Below, piece by piece: positions 34,933 to 43,456 of a stretch of 64,000 nt of DNA. The DNA lies in NCBI RefSeq assembly GCF_030503435.1, contig NZ_JAUKPO010000009.1, positions 175,211-239,210 of the forward strand. The letters are read 5' to 3'. The notes under the pieces were generated by a model. That model was not told the DNA's origin, made no database searches, and was given only the letters and a program-made list of their open reading frames with translations. The first letter of the stretch is position 1; each line of letters opens with the position of its first letter. Position numbers and translations under genes: made by a program. The DNA comes from Rhodocytophaga aerolata (GTDB lineage: Bacteria > Bacteroidota > Bacteroidia > Cytophagales > 172606-1).

Positions 34933-35916
34933 ATGGCACAAACAGTAATTGGAGTTTTTGACAACTCGAGAGATGCACAAAATGCAGTTGACAATCTGGT
35001 AAGCAATGGCTTCTCCAGAAGCAGTATAGATATTTCAAACAAGAGTGACTCTGCTTATGGCTCCACTAGTGGTTCTACTTACGACAAACGTGACAGAGAT
35101 GGAGATGGAGATGTTGACTTTGGCGATAAAGTAGGTAATTTCTTTAGTTCATTGTTTGGAGGGGATGAAGCTGACAAATATTCCAGAGTAGCCAGCAAAA
35201 GTTGTGTTGTAACCGTACATGCACAGTCTATGGCAGAAGCTGAAAGAGCCGCTGACATTCTGGATGAGTATGGATCAGTGGATGTGAACGACCGTGCAAT
35301 GAAATTAGGTTACGGAAGTTCTGCCGCTCCAACCGGCTTTGTAGATACCACAACTAGTGGATATGCTGATACATCCAGGCTGGATACAGACAGGTTAGAT
35401 ACAGATACAAGTTTCAGGGATAGGGACACGATAGATTCTGAAAAGTCTATTCCGATCATTGAAGAAAACCTGAATGTAGGTAAGCGTGAAGTAACTACAG
35501 GTGGTGTACGCCTCCGCAGCCGGATTGTTGAGCGCCCAGTAGAAGAGCATCTTCGCCTGCGTGAAGAACACGTAACCGTAGAAAGAAATCCTGTTAACCG
35601 TCCGGCTTCTGCTGCTGACCTGAATAATTTCCAGGAAGGTACCATTGAAATGACTGAACATGCAGAGCAGGCAATGGTGAATAAAGAAGCCCGCATAGTC
35701 GAAGAAGTACGCTTGAATAAAGAAGTAACAGAGCGGGATGAAGTAGTAAGAGATACTGTACGCCGCACAGACGTAGACGTAGAAAACCTGACTGGTACTG
35801 ACAAAGACAGATATGATAAAGACAGACTGGATCTGGATAATGACCGTAACAGACTTGATAATGACCGCAGATTAGATTCAGATGATCTGGATCTGAACAG
35901 ACCTGCTGGTTTATAA
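34933..35916 (+). CDS. YflT-like plus DUF2382 stress protein with Asp/Arg-rich tail
   Basis: A 327-residue protein. The N-terminal 110 residues form a general-stress YflT/17M-like domain (MAQTVIGVFDNSRDAQNAVDNL and VVTVHAQSMAEAERAADILDEYG). A charged linker with repeated DRLDTD units leads to a DUF2382 domain (about 172-290: SIPIIEENLNVGKREVTTGG, RLREEHVTVERNPVNR, RIVEEVRLNKEV). The last 35 residues are a D/R/L/N repeat tail (DKDRYDKDRLDLDND). No signal peptide. The same domain pair occurs in other stress-tolerance proteins; the tail may be disordered. A strong terminator follows. Confidence 0.88.
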   Translation: MAQTVIGVFDNSRDAQNAVDNLVSNGFSRSSIDISNKSDSAYGSTSGSTYDKRDRDGDGDVDFGDKVGNFFSSLFGGDEADKYSRVASKSCVVTVHAQSMAEAERAADILDEYGSVDVNDRAMKLGYGSSAAPTGFVDTTTSGYADTSRLDTDRLDTDTSFRDRDTIDSEKSIPIIEENLNVGKREVTTGGVRLRSRIVERPVEEHLRLREEHVTVERNPVNRPASAADLNNFQEGTIEMTEHAEQAMVNKEARIVEEVRLNKEVTERDEVVRDTVRRTDVDVENLTGTDKDRYDKDRLDLDNDRNRLDNDRRLDSDDLDLNRPAGL

Positions 35917-35935
35917 TATAAATAATGAGTTGATA

Positions 35936-35972
35936 AAAAGCGGTATCTGGAAACAGGTACCGCTTTTATTTT
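35936..35972 (+). terminator. Terminator of the DUF2382 gene pair
   Basis: A 14-bp stem (AAAAGCGGTATCTG / CAGGTACCGCTTTT, one wobble) with a GAAA loop, then T-rich sequence. Confidence 0.9.
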
Positions 35973-35991
35973 TAAAAAGAATAAACAAGAA

Positions 35992-36429
35992 ATGGCAGCT
36001 TACATAAAAGACCTCTCTATCCGGTGGGCAGACCTTGACCCTAATTTTCATTTACGGCACACAGCCTATTATGATTTTGCTGCACAAGCCCGAATCGATT
36101 TACTACATTCCATAGGGCTCACCGTACATTTTATGCAACAGGCAGAATTTGGGCCTGTATTGTTCCGGGAAGAATGTATTTTCCGCAGAGAAATCCGGTA
36201 TGGTGATTCCATACAACTAACCAGCAAATTAAAGAAAGCCCGTCAGGATTTTTCCAGATTCAGCATACAACATGACTTTATCCGAAATGATGGAACTGTT
36301 TGTGCCATACTTACCATCGACGCCGCCTGGATCAATACCAGAATACGGAAATTAACCTTACCTATTATAGAGGATAAAACCATACTAGAGGCCATGCCGA
36401 AAACTGATGATTTTGAATGGGTGCAGTAG
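35992..36429 (+). CDS. Hotdog-fold acyl-CoA thioesterase
   Basis: A 145-residue 4-hydroxybenzoyl-CoA thioesterase-like protein. The active-site region is IRWADLDPNFHLRHTAYYDFAAQARID, where Asp15 is in the catalytic position of YbgC/FcbB-type enzymes, and the hotdog strands LFREECIFRREIRYGDSIQL follow. It probably hydrolyses acyl-CoA; chain preference is unknown. It converges on uvrA. Confidence 0.85.
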   Translation: MAAYIKDLSIRWADLDPNFHLRHTAYYDFAAQARIDLLHSIGLTVHFMQQAEFGPVLFREECIFRREIRYGDSIQLTSKLKKARQDFSRFSIQHDFIRNDGTVCAILTIDAAWINTRIRKLTLPIIEDKTILEAMPKTDDFEWVQ

Positions 36430-36468
36430 GGAAGCCACCTCACAGTGCCTTATGGGAAAACTTCACTC

Positions 36469-39294
36469 CTACATCTTTTCCCGCAAAAAGGTAGCCGTAT
36501 AATTATTCTCTAGTTTCAGCATATCTTCTGGTAAACCTGCAAAGGTTACATAGCCGCCATTTTCGCCTCCTTCCGGACCCAGGTCAATTATCCAGTCAGC
36601 GCATTTGATTACATCCATATTATGCTCAATAATAATGACAGAATCTCCCTGCTCTACCAGAGCGTTAATGGCATGCAGTAATTTCTGAATATCGTGAAAA
36701 TGGAGGCCGGTAGTAGGCTCATCAAATATAAATAAGGTGCTGCCTTGGTGTGGGTTTCCTTTCCCTAAAAATGAAGCTAATTTTACCCGCTGTGCCTCAC
36801 CGCCACTAAGTGTATTGGAAGATTGTCCGAGCCTTACATAGCCAAGGCCCACTTCTTGTAAAGGCAATAATTTTTCGAGTAATTTAGGTTTATCCGCAAA
36901 GAAATCAATACTCTCATCAATGGTCATATCCAGAATGTCGGCCACATCTTTGTCTTTGTATTTGATCTCCAGGATTTCGCCTTTGAAACGTTTGCCATGG
37001 CAGCTTTCGCATTTTAGAAAAATATCGGCCATAAACTGCATTTCAATCTTTACTTCACCTTCACCCTGGCAAACTTCACAGCGTCCGCCATCTACGTTAA
37101 AAGAGAAATGTGCAGGTTTATAAGATCGGGCTTTAGCCAGTGGCTGGTCCGACATCAGGTTACGGATTAAATCATAGGCTTTAATGTACGTGACTGGATT
37201 AGAACGAGAAGATTTTCCTATAGGATTCTGGTCAACAAACTCTACCTGGGTAAGCAAGGTGAGGCTGCCATCAATGCGGTCGAACTTGGCCGATTCTTCG
37301 CTGTAGTTCCCGTATATTTTACTTAAGGCAGGGTATAAAACTTTTTTTATTAAGGTAGATTTGCCAGAACCACTTACGCCGGTCACGACTGTTAGTACAC
37401 CAATAGGAAATTTAACAGAAATATTCTTCAGATTGTTTTCCCGGGCGCCTTGTACCTCTACAAAATCCGACCAGCGGCGTTTTACTTTTGGTACATAAAT
37501 TTTATCTGTTCCATTCAAAAACCGCGTGGTGTGGGTATCTGCCAGATAAATTTCGTCCTGTGTTCCCTGAAATACCAACTCTCCGCCATGTGAACCAGCA
37601 TCTGGCCCAATATCAATGATTTGATCGGCCATTCGCATAACTTCTTCTTCATGTTCTACCACAATTACCGTATTTCCCAGATCCCGTAATTGTTCCAGTA
37701 CGCCAATTAGCCGTTGGGTATCCCGGGGATGTAATCCAATACTGGGTTCATCCAGAATATACATAGAGCCAACCAAGGCGCTCCCTAAGGAAGTAGCCAG
37801 TTTTATGCGCTGGTATTCGCCACCAGAAAGACTTGAAGTTAGTCGGTTGAGGGTTATGTATCCAAGTCCTACTTTAATAAGGTAGTTTAATCTGTTCTGA
37901 ATCTCCAGTAAGATGCGCTGCGCTACTTTTTCTTGATAGATATCTAATTGCAGTTGCTCAAAAAACTGAGCAGATTTCGTTATCGGCATTAATACCAGAT
38001 CGGTAATAGATTTGCCGGCAATTTTTACATAGGCTGCATCTTTGCGAAGCCGGCTTCCCTTACATTCCGGACAAGTGGTACGCCCCCTGTACCGGGAAAG
38101 CATTACCCGGTATTGAATTTTATGCGTTTGTGATTCAATATGCCGGAAGAATGCATTTAACCCATCAAAGTATTGATTGCCTGTCCACAACAGCTCTTTT
38201 TCCTTTTCTGTTAAGTCCTGATAGGAGCGGTGTATGGGAAAATCAAACTTGATACCATTTTTTACCAGCGGTGTAAGCCATTCATTCATTTTCTCTGTGC
38301 GCCAGGGAGCAATAGCTCCTTCGTATACAGACAAAGATTTATCAGGAATAACCAGATCTTCGTCTATACCCAGTACCTTACCGAAGCCTTCGCAACGGCG
38401 GCAGGCACCATAGGGGTTATTGAAACTGAAGAGATTAATACTCGGTTCTTCAAAAACGATTCCATCTAATTCAAATTTATCAGAAAAGGTACGTGTTTCT
38501 TTACCTATTACTTCAACCAGGCATACACCTTCTCCTTCATAAAAGGCCGTTTGCACAGAATCTGATAAACGGAATCGGTTGTCTTCGTCTTCATGGTTTA
38601 CTGTACTTCTGTCTATTAATATGTATACTTCATCCGGATTAGCCTCAGTTAACCCTTTTTCAATAGCTTCTTCCAGAAATATGAGTTTGCCTCCGGCTAC
38701 TATCCGCGTAAATCCCTTCTGAAGTAATACTTTTAATTCATCCTGCAACGAGCGGCTTTTATCATGGTGCATGGGGGCCATGATCATAAAGCGCTGTCCA
38801 TCTTCAAACGTATATAAGTAATCTATTACATCACTAACGGAATCTCTTTTTACAATATTTCCGGAAACAGGGGAGTAAGTAATACCAATCCGGGCAAAGA
38901 GCAGCTTTAAATAATCATATATTTCAGTACTGGTGCCAACCGTAGAACGCGGGTTTCGGGTACTTACTTTCTGCTCTATGGCAATGGCAGGTGATACGCC
39001 TTTTATGTATTCCACTTCCGGTTTTTCCATTCGCCCAAGGAATTGCCTCGCATACGAGCTTAAACTTTCTACATACATCCGCTGCCCTTCTGCAAAAAGT
39101 GTATCAAAGGCTAGTGAAGATTTGCCAGAACCTGACAAACCGGTAATTACAACAAGCTTATTTCGGGGAATGGCAACACTCAGGTTTTTTAAATTATTAA
39201 CTCTGGCACCTTTTATGATTATAAATTCTTTAGGGTCCAGCTGGTCTAATAGTTGGTTTTGTGGCACGGCCACAAGCTCTTTTTCTCTGTTCAT
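36469..39294 (-). CDS. uvrA: Excinuclease ABC subunit A
   Basis: The damage-recognition ATPase of nucleotide excision repair, 941 residues. Two ABC modules are visible: Walker [10 protein letters not shown] near the N-terminus and GVSGSGKST in the second half, each with a later LSGGE(Y/A)QR signature and a DEPSIGLH or DEPTTGLH Walker B. The zinc modules are present: CRRC ... CPEC in the first half, and CEVC followed after 19 residues by CESC in the second. In-frame TTG (39303) lies upstream of the ATG at 39294; a perfect -7 element (39301-39308 on the minus strand) overlaps that TTG, so ATG 39294 and an almost leaderless mRNA are more likely. Single gene. Confidence 0.97.
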   Translation of the reverse strand: MNREKELVAVPQNQLLDQLDPKEFIIIKGARVNNLKNLSVAIPRNKLVVITGLSGSGKSSLAFDTLFAEGQRMYVESLSSYARQFLGRMEKPEVEYIKGVSPAIAIEQKVSTRNPRSTVGTSTEIYDYLKLLFARIGITYSPVSGNIVKRDSVSDVIDYLYTFEDGQRFMIMAPMHHDKSRSLQDELKVLLQKGFTRIVAGGKLIFLEEAIEKGLTEANPDEVYILIDRSTVNHEDEDNRFRLSDSVQTAFYEGEGVCLVEVIGKETRTFSDKFELDGIVFEEPSINLFSFNNPYGACRRCEGFGKVLGIDEDLVIPDKSLSVYEGAIAPWRTEKMNEWLTPLVKNGIKFDFPIHRSYQDLTEKEKELLWTGNQYFDGLNAFFRHIESQTHKIQYRVMLSRYRGRTTCPECKGSRLRKDAAYVKIAGKSITDLVLMPITKSAQFFEQLQLDIYQEKVAQRILLEIQNRLNYLIKVGLGYITLNRLTSSLSGGEYQRIKLATSLGSALVGSMYILDEPSIGLHPRDTQRLIGVLEQLRDLGNTVIVVEHEEEVMRMADQIIDIGPDAGSHGGELVFQGTQDEIYLADTHTTRFLNGTDKIYVPKVKRRWSDFVEVQGARENNLKNISVKFPIGVLTVVTGVSGSGKSTLIKKVLYPALSKIYGNYSEESAKFDRIDGSLTLLTQVEFVDQNPIGKSSRSNPVTYIKAYDLIRNLMSDQPLAKARSYKPAHFSFNVDGGRCEVCQGEGEVKIEMQFMADIFLKCESCHGKRFKGEILEIKYKDKDVADILDMTIDESIDFFADKPKLLEKLLPLQEVGLGYVRLGQSSNTLSGGEAQRVKLASFLGKGNPHQGSTLFIFDEPTTGLHFHDIQKLLHAINALVEQGDSVIIIEHNMDVIKCADWIIDLGPEGGENGGYVTFAGLPEDMLKLENNYTATFLREKM

Positions 39295-39414
39295 CACATA
39301 CAAAGTTAGGTAGATAAAAGCAGAAAGCGTAACAGGTTATTGGATGTTAAAAGTATTTTATAGGATATTTATCATAAAAAAAATGTGCAATTTCCTTACA
39401 TCGACTCAGGAGCC

Positions 39415-39446
39415 CTTGCATATCTGAATTCTTCTCTGTAGTTTTG
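39415..39446 (+). promoter_or_regulatory. Candidate promoter of the second ECF sigma operon
   Basis: CTTG (39415-39418), a 20-bp spacer, then TAGTTTTG (39439-39446, perfect). Transcription near 39453 leaves a leader of about 80 bases. Confidence 0.45.
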
Positions 39447-39532
39447 AAATATTGCCTTTCTCAAAAATTCAAAAAACTTCTAAACAGTATACTATGATAT
39501 AAAGCTTTACGTTCACTAAATAAGATTCGCAA

Positions 39533-40132
39533 ATGGAAAAAAGTTTAGTAAGTGATGGTGCGTTAGTATCACTTTATCAAAACGGTAACGAGAAAGCTTT
39601 TGAACTACTGGTAAAAAGACACAAATCCAAAGTGTATACGGCTATTTATCTGATTGTGAAAGATTCATATATAGCCGAAGATTTATTACAAGATACGTTT
39701 ATCAAAGCGATCACGACCATTAAAACGAACCGATATAACGAAGAGGGGAAGTTTTTACCATGGATCGTACGGATTGCGCATAACTTAGCTATAGACTATT
39801 TCCGGAAGGAGAAACGTTATCCTACCGTAATATTGGAAGATGGAAGCAATGTATTTAATACGTTAAATTTCTCTGAAGATTCAGTTGAATCGGTTCAGAT
39901 AAAAATGGAAACGCATGAGAAGTTGAAGGAGATGATTCAGAAGTTGCCTGAACAACAAAAGGAAGTTCTGTTAATGCGGCATTATGCAGATATGAGTTTC
40001 CAGGAAATTGCTGAAGCAACAGGGGTAAGTATCAATACAGCGTTGGGGAGAATGCGTTATGCATTGATCAATTTGCGGAAGCAGATGACTAAATATAATA
40101 TAAATTATGATCAAAACATTTACCCCAAATGA
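39533..40132 (+). CDS. ECF-type RNA polymerase sigma factor
   Basis: A 199-residue sigma factor. Region 2 covers about 25-92 (FELLVKRHKSKVYTAIYLIVKDSYIAEDLLQDTF and FLPWIVRIAHNLAIDYFRK) and region 4 about 130-185 (LPEQQKEVLLMRHYADMSFQEIAEATGVSINTALGRMRYALINL). This type (recalled as widespread in Cytophagales) lacks a typical anti-sigma neighbour. Its last 26 bases overlap the next small gene in another frame, pointing to coupled translation. Confidence 0.93.
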   Translation: MEKSLVSDGALVSLYQNGNEKAFELLVKRHKSKVYTAIYLIVKDSYIAEDLLQDTFIKAITTIKTNRYNEEGKFLPWIVRIAHNLAIDYFRKEKRYPTVILEDGSNVFNTLNFSEDSVESVQIKMETHEKLKEMIQKLPEQQKEVLLMRHYADMSFQEIAEATGVSINTALGRMRYALINLRKQMTKYNINYDQNIYPK

Positions 40133-40340
40133 TGTAATCAGGTATGTCTACAAAGAAACCTCAGCGGAAGAGAATAAACTGATTGCTTACACCTTATTAA
40201 CCGATACCGACTTGCGGACGTTCTATGAAGAAATTTTGGGAATAAAGCAGGAAATATCGAAAATAATGAGAGAGCCTTCCGATAAAGTACTTGGACAAAT
40301 ACTCACGTATTCCAGAGAGTTTCAAACGAATAGACCATAA
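40107..40340 (+). CDS. Small protein overlapping the ECF sigma gene
   Basis: A 77-residue acidic, helical protein (MIKTFTPNDVIRYVYKETSAEENKLIAYTLL then YEEILGIKQEISKIMREP). No zinc motif or membrane helix is seen, so it is not a classical anti-sigma factor. It overlaps the sigma gene by 26 bp and shares its transcript, so it may be a soluble sigma modulator (inference). Similar small genes accompany this sigma type in related genomes as far as I recall. Confidence 0.75.
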   Translation: MIKTFTPNDVIRYVYKETSAEENKLIAYTLLTDTDLRTFYEEILGIKQEISKIMREPSDKVLGQILTYSREFQTNRP

Positions 40341-40361
40341 TAAAATCAAAATAATTCATTT

Positions 40362-40409
40362 CTAAATCCCCTGGACGAGACTATTGTAGTTTTCATTCAG
40401 GGGATTTAG
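40362..40409 (+). repeat. 12-bp inverted repeat between the sigma operon and nth
   Basis: Perfect arms CTAAATCCCCTG (40362-40373) and CAGGGGATTTAG (40398-40409) with a 24-base loop. There is no T-run after it, so it could be a weak terminator, an RNA structure or an operator. Confidence 0.45.
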
Positions 40410-40429
40410 GGGTTTATACAGAGCCTTTT

Positions 40430-41134
40430 ATGCATAGAAAAGAACGGTTCAAGCATTTTGTAGAATACTTTACCCAGCATTATGCCGAACCAGAAACCGA
40501 ATTATCCTTTACCAACTCTTATGAATTACTGGTAGCTGTGATATTGAGTGCACAATGTACAGATAAGCGGGTAAATATGACTACCCCTGCCTTATTTGGA
40601 CGGTTTCCCTCTGTGTACGAAATGGCCGCTAGCTCTGTGGACGAAATTTTTCCTTATATCCGCAGTATATCGTATCCTAATAACAAAGCCAAGCATCTGC
40701 TGGGAATGGCCCAGATGCTGGTAAAAGATTTTAGTGGGGAAGTACCAGCGACGGTTGAAGAATTGCAGAAATTGCCTGGTGTAGGCCGCAAAACGGCGCA
40801 TGTAATCGCCTCCATAGTCTGGAACCAGCCGGTAATGGCCGTAGATACGCATGTTTTCCGGGTTTCGAAGCGGCTGGGGCTGGCGAAAGAAGATGCTAAA
40901 ACACCGCTGGCAGTGGAGCAACAATTGATACAATACATTCCCACGCAATATATTTCTCGTGCACATCACTGGCTTATTCTACATGGCCGGTATATTTGTG
41001 TTGCCCGGTCGCCTAAATGTGACATTTGCCCGCTCACGCATTTTTGTAAATACTATGAAAAGAATGTAGCTAAAAGCAATAAACAGACACAACCAGGTTC
41101 GGAGAGTATAAAGCAAATGCCTGGTGCTGATTAA
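40430..41134 (+). CDS. nth: Endonuclease III (DNA glycosylase/AP lyase)
   Basis: A base-excision repair enzyme for oxidised pyrimidines. It has 234 residues. The helix-hairpin-helix LPGVGRKTAHVI carries the catalytic Lys121, and catalytic Asp139 lies in VDTHVFR. The iron-sulfur cluster motif C-X6-C-X2-C-X5-C is intact near residue 190-206. The C-terminal 25 residues are a polar tail not needed for the fold. Confidence 0.96.
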   Translation: MHRKERFKHFVEYFTQHYAEPETELSFTNSYELLVAVILSAQCTDKRVNMTTPALFGRFPSVYEMAASSVDEIFPYIRSISYPNNKAKHLLGMAQMLVKDFSGEVPATVEELQKLPGVGRKTAHVIASIVWNQPVMAVDTHVFRVSKRLGLAKEDAKTPLAVEQQLIQYIPTQYISRAHHWLILHGRYICVARSPKCDICPLTHFCKYYEKNVAKSNKQTQPGSESIKQMPGAD

Positions 41135-41451
41135 ACAAAAAGATTTCTATATTTAATCTGGTTCTATAGAGAAAGGCATTCTTATTCACATGGCAACAGG
41201 GCTAATGTTCTCTATACTTACAAGTATATTTCTTGTGGCTGGGGAATCGAAACGCCGCTTCCTATTCCAAAAAAGGTGAAAGCCTATCTCAGATCAATTT
41301 CTGCTTTTCTATCTGATGGTGCAGCGTATAAATTCCTTAGCCTGTCTCATTGTCTATAGATAACTTCATCTAAAGTCTTCCTTTTACATCTTCTCAAGAT
41401 TGATTAATTTGCATACAAATCAGAATTAGTAGCATAAACTGTAGAAGTCAT
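41135..41451. other. Intergenic region between nth and the YebC gene
   Basis: A 317-bp spacer with no gene, hairpin or repeat that I can support. A near-consensus TTAATTTG at about 41404-41411 could be a -7 element for the downstream gene but its -33 is poor. Confidence 0.35.
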
Positions 41452-42198
41452 ATGTCAGGACATAGTAAATGGTCGACCATAAAGCGAAAAAAAGGGGCAC
41501 TAGACGCCAAAAGAGGAAAGATATTTACAAAAATTATTAAAGAAATAAGCATTGCAGCCCGCGAAGGAGGTTCAGAACCAGCTAGTAATCCACGTCTTCG
41601 ATTAGCAATTCAAAATGCGAAAGGAGCCAATATGCCGAAAGAAAACATTGAACGGGCTATAAAAAAAGGATCTGGTACGGATGGTGCCCAATATACAGAA
41701 CATACCTATGAAGGATATGCTTCTCATGGCGTGGCGGTTTTTGTGGAATGTACCACAGATAACTTAAACCGCACAGTGGCCAGCGTCCGGTCCTTATTCA
41801 ATAAATATGGAGGTGCTTTGGGTACGAATGGATCGTTGGAATTTATTTTTGCCCGCAAAGGCGTTTTTACCATTGTGCAGCCGGAAGGGATTGATGTGGA
41901 TGAATTTACCCTGGAGTTGATAGATGCCGGAGCGGAAGATGTAGAATTTGAAGAAGGATATATTACTGTATATTGCGCCCGTGAGGATTTTGGTGCGTTG
42001 CAGAAAAAGCTCGATGAAATGGAGATCGTAGTAGAAAATGCTGAGTTGCAACGTATCCCAAACACGTTTGTGAAACTGGATGATGAAGCATTTAAGAAAG
42101 TAATGAAATTAATCGAATCTTTGGAAGACGATGATGATGTGCAGAAAGTATATCATAATATAGAAATGAACGAAGAACAAATGGCACTTATCGAATAG
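41452..42198 (+). CDS. YebC/PmpR (TACO1) family protein
   Basis: A 248-residue protein beginning MSGHSKWSTIKRKKGALDAKRGKIF, the invariant start of the family. Blocks GANMPKENIERAIKKGSG and TDNLNRTVASVRSLFNKYGG confirm it. In different bacteria members act as transcription regulators, and recent work links the family to relief of ribosome stalling at proline stretches. Which role applies here is not shown by the sequence. A strong terminator follows. Confidence 0.93.
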   Translation: MSGHSKWSTIKRKKGALDAKRGKIFTKIIKEISIAAREGGSEPASNPRLRLAIQNAKGANMPKENIERAIKKGSGTDGAQYTEHTYEGYASHGVAVFVECTTDNLNRTVASVRSLFNKYGGALGTNGSLEFIFARKGVFTIVQPEGIDVDEFTLELIDAGAEDVEFEEGYITVYCAREDFGALQKKLDEMEIVVENAELQRIPNTFVKLDDEAFKKVMKLIESLEDDDDVQKVYHNIEMNEEQMALIE

Positions 42199-42227
42199 TA
42201 TCTACCTGAACTTCAGCGTTATTTCTG

Positions 42228-42266
42228 AAAGACCTCAGCGGTTTCCAAAACCGTTGAGGTCTTTTA
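42228..42266 (+). terminator. Terminator of the YebC family gene
   Basis: A 17-bp stem (AAAGACCTCAGCGGTTT / AAACCGTTGAGGTCTTT, one G-U pair) with a 3-base loop and a T-rich end. Confidence 0.9.
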
Positions 42267-42331
42267 CTTTTATCTATTGATCTTTTTTGTAAATTGGATT
42301 TTTTATTGATCTTTATCCCCAAACCATATCT

Positions 42332-43312
42332 ATGAACAGCCGCCGTAAATTTATTCTCCGTTCATTAGCTGGCTCTGCTTTAGTAAGCGGAAGCACATTG
42401 GCAAGAGTCCTGCCTGGTAGCTCTGTAAACCAATCTGCTATCAAACCTATTGTTATTTCCACCTGGAATCATGGCTTGCCAGCCAATGATGCTGCCTGGA
42501 AAGTGTTAGCTGCCAATGGCAGGGCTTTGGATGCAGTAGAACAAGGCGTTAAAGTGCCGGAGGCCGATCCTGCAATGAACAGTGTTGGCTATGGCGGGCT
42601 TCCTGACCGTGATGGTAAAGTTACATTAGATGCCTGTATTATGGATGAACAGGGAAATTGTGGCTCGGTGGCTTTTTTGCAACACATCAAACATCCTATT
42701 TCTGTAGCCAGACTGGTGATGGAGAAAACACCCCACGTAATGCTGGCAGGAGAAGGAGCTTTGCAGTTTGCCCTGGCCAATGGGTTTAAAAAAGAAAACC
42801 TACTAACCAAAGAAGCAGAAAAAGCCTGGAAAGAATGGTTAAAAACTGCTCAATATAAACCTATTGTAAACAGAGAGAACCACGACACTATTAGCATGCT
42901 GGCCATTGACAGTGCCGGAAATATGTCCGGAGCTTGTACCACCAGTGGAATGGCCTGGAAAATGCACGGCCGGGTAGGCGATTCTCCCATCATAGGTGCC
43001 AGCTTATATGTAGATAATGAAGTAGGCGGTGCTTGTGCTACCGGAGTAGGGGAGGCTGTGATTAAAATCGTAGGCAGCCACTTGGTAGTAGAATTGATGC
43101 GTCAGGGAAATACCCCGGAGCAGGCCTGTAAAATGGCTGTAGACCGCATCTTAAAACGGTACAAAGATGTTACTGACTTGCAGGTGGGTTTTCTGGCTAT
43201 GAACAAAAATGGAGAATATGGAGCTTACGCCATTCATCCCGGATTCAATTATGCCGTTCATAATGGAACTAACAATCAACTAATTGATTCCAAAAGTCAT
43301 ATAACCAAATAA
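42332..43312 (+). CDS. Secreted N(4)-(beta-N-acetylglucosaminyl)-L-asparaginase
   Basis: A 326-residue glycosylasparaginase of the Ntn-hydrolase superfamily. It cleaves the GlcNAc-Asn bond of glycoprotein-derived glycoasparagine. A twin-arginine-like signal (NSRRKFILRSLAGSALV) points to folded export. The precursor is cut between Asp185 and Thr186 (NHDTISMLAID), freeing the nucleophilic Thr186; the substrate-binding RVGDSPIIGASLYVDNEVGG and ATGVGEAVIK segments are intact. It sits 144 bp upstream of an alpha-L-fucosidase gene on the same strand, which suggests joint degradation of N-glycans (inference). Confidence 0.93.
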   Translation: MNSRRKFILRSLAGSALVSGSTLARVLPGSSVNQSAIKPIVISTWNHGLPANDAAWKVLAANGRALDAVEQGVKVPEADPAMNSVGYGGLPDRDGKVTLDACIMDEQGNCGSVAFLQHIKHPISVARLVMEKTPHVMLAGEGALQFALANGFKKENLLTKEAEKAWKEWLKTAQYKPIVNRENHDTISMLAIDSAGNMSGACTTSGMAWKMHGRVGDSPIIGASLYVDNEVGGACATGVGEAVIKIVGSHLVVELMRQGNTPEQACKMAVDRILKRYKDVTDLQVGFLAMNKNGEYGAYAIHPGFNYAVHNGTNNQLIDSKSHITK

Positions 43313-43456
43313 TATAAGGATTATACGTGTGCATAGTAATAAGATGTTACTCTTGTTACTTATGAAACTATATCAAACGTATTGAATCACTAAACCTATT
43401 TTTAACTAACGTGATCTTGCAAAAACTATAATTTACAGGTGTAGTTTTTGCTAAAA

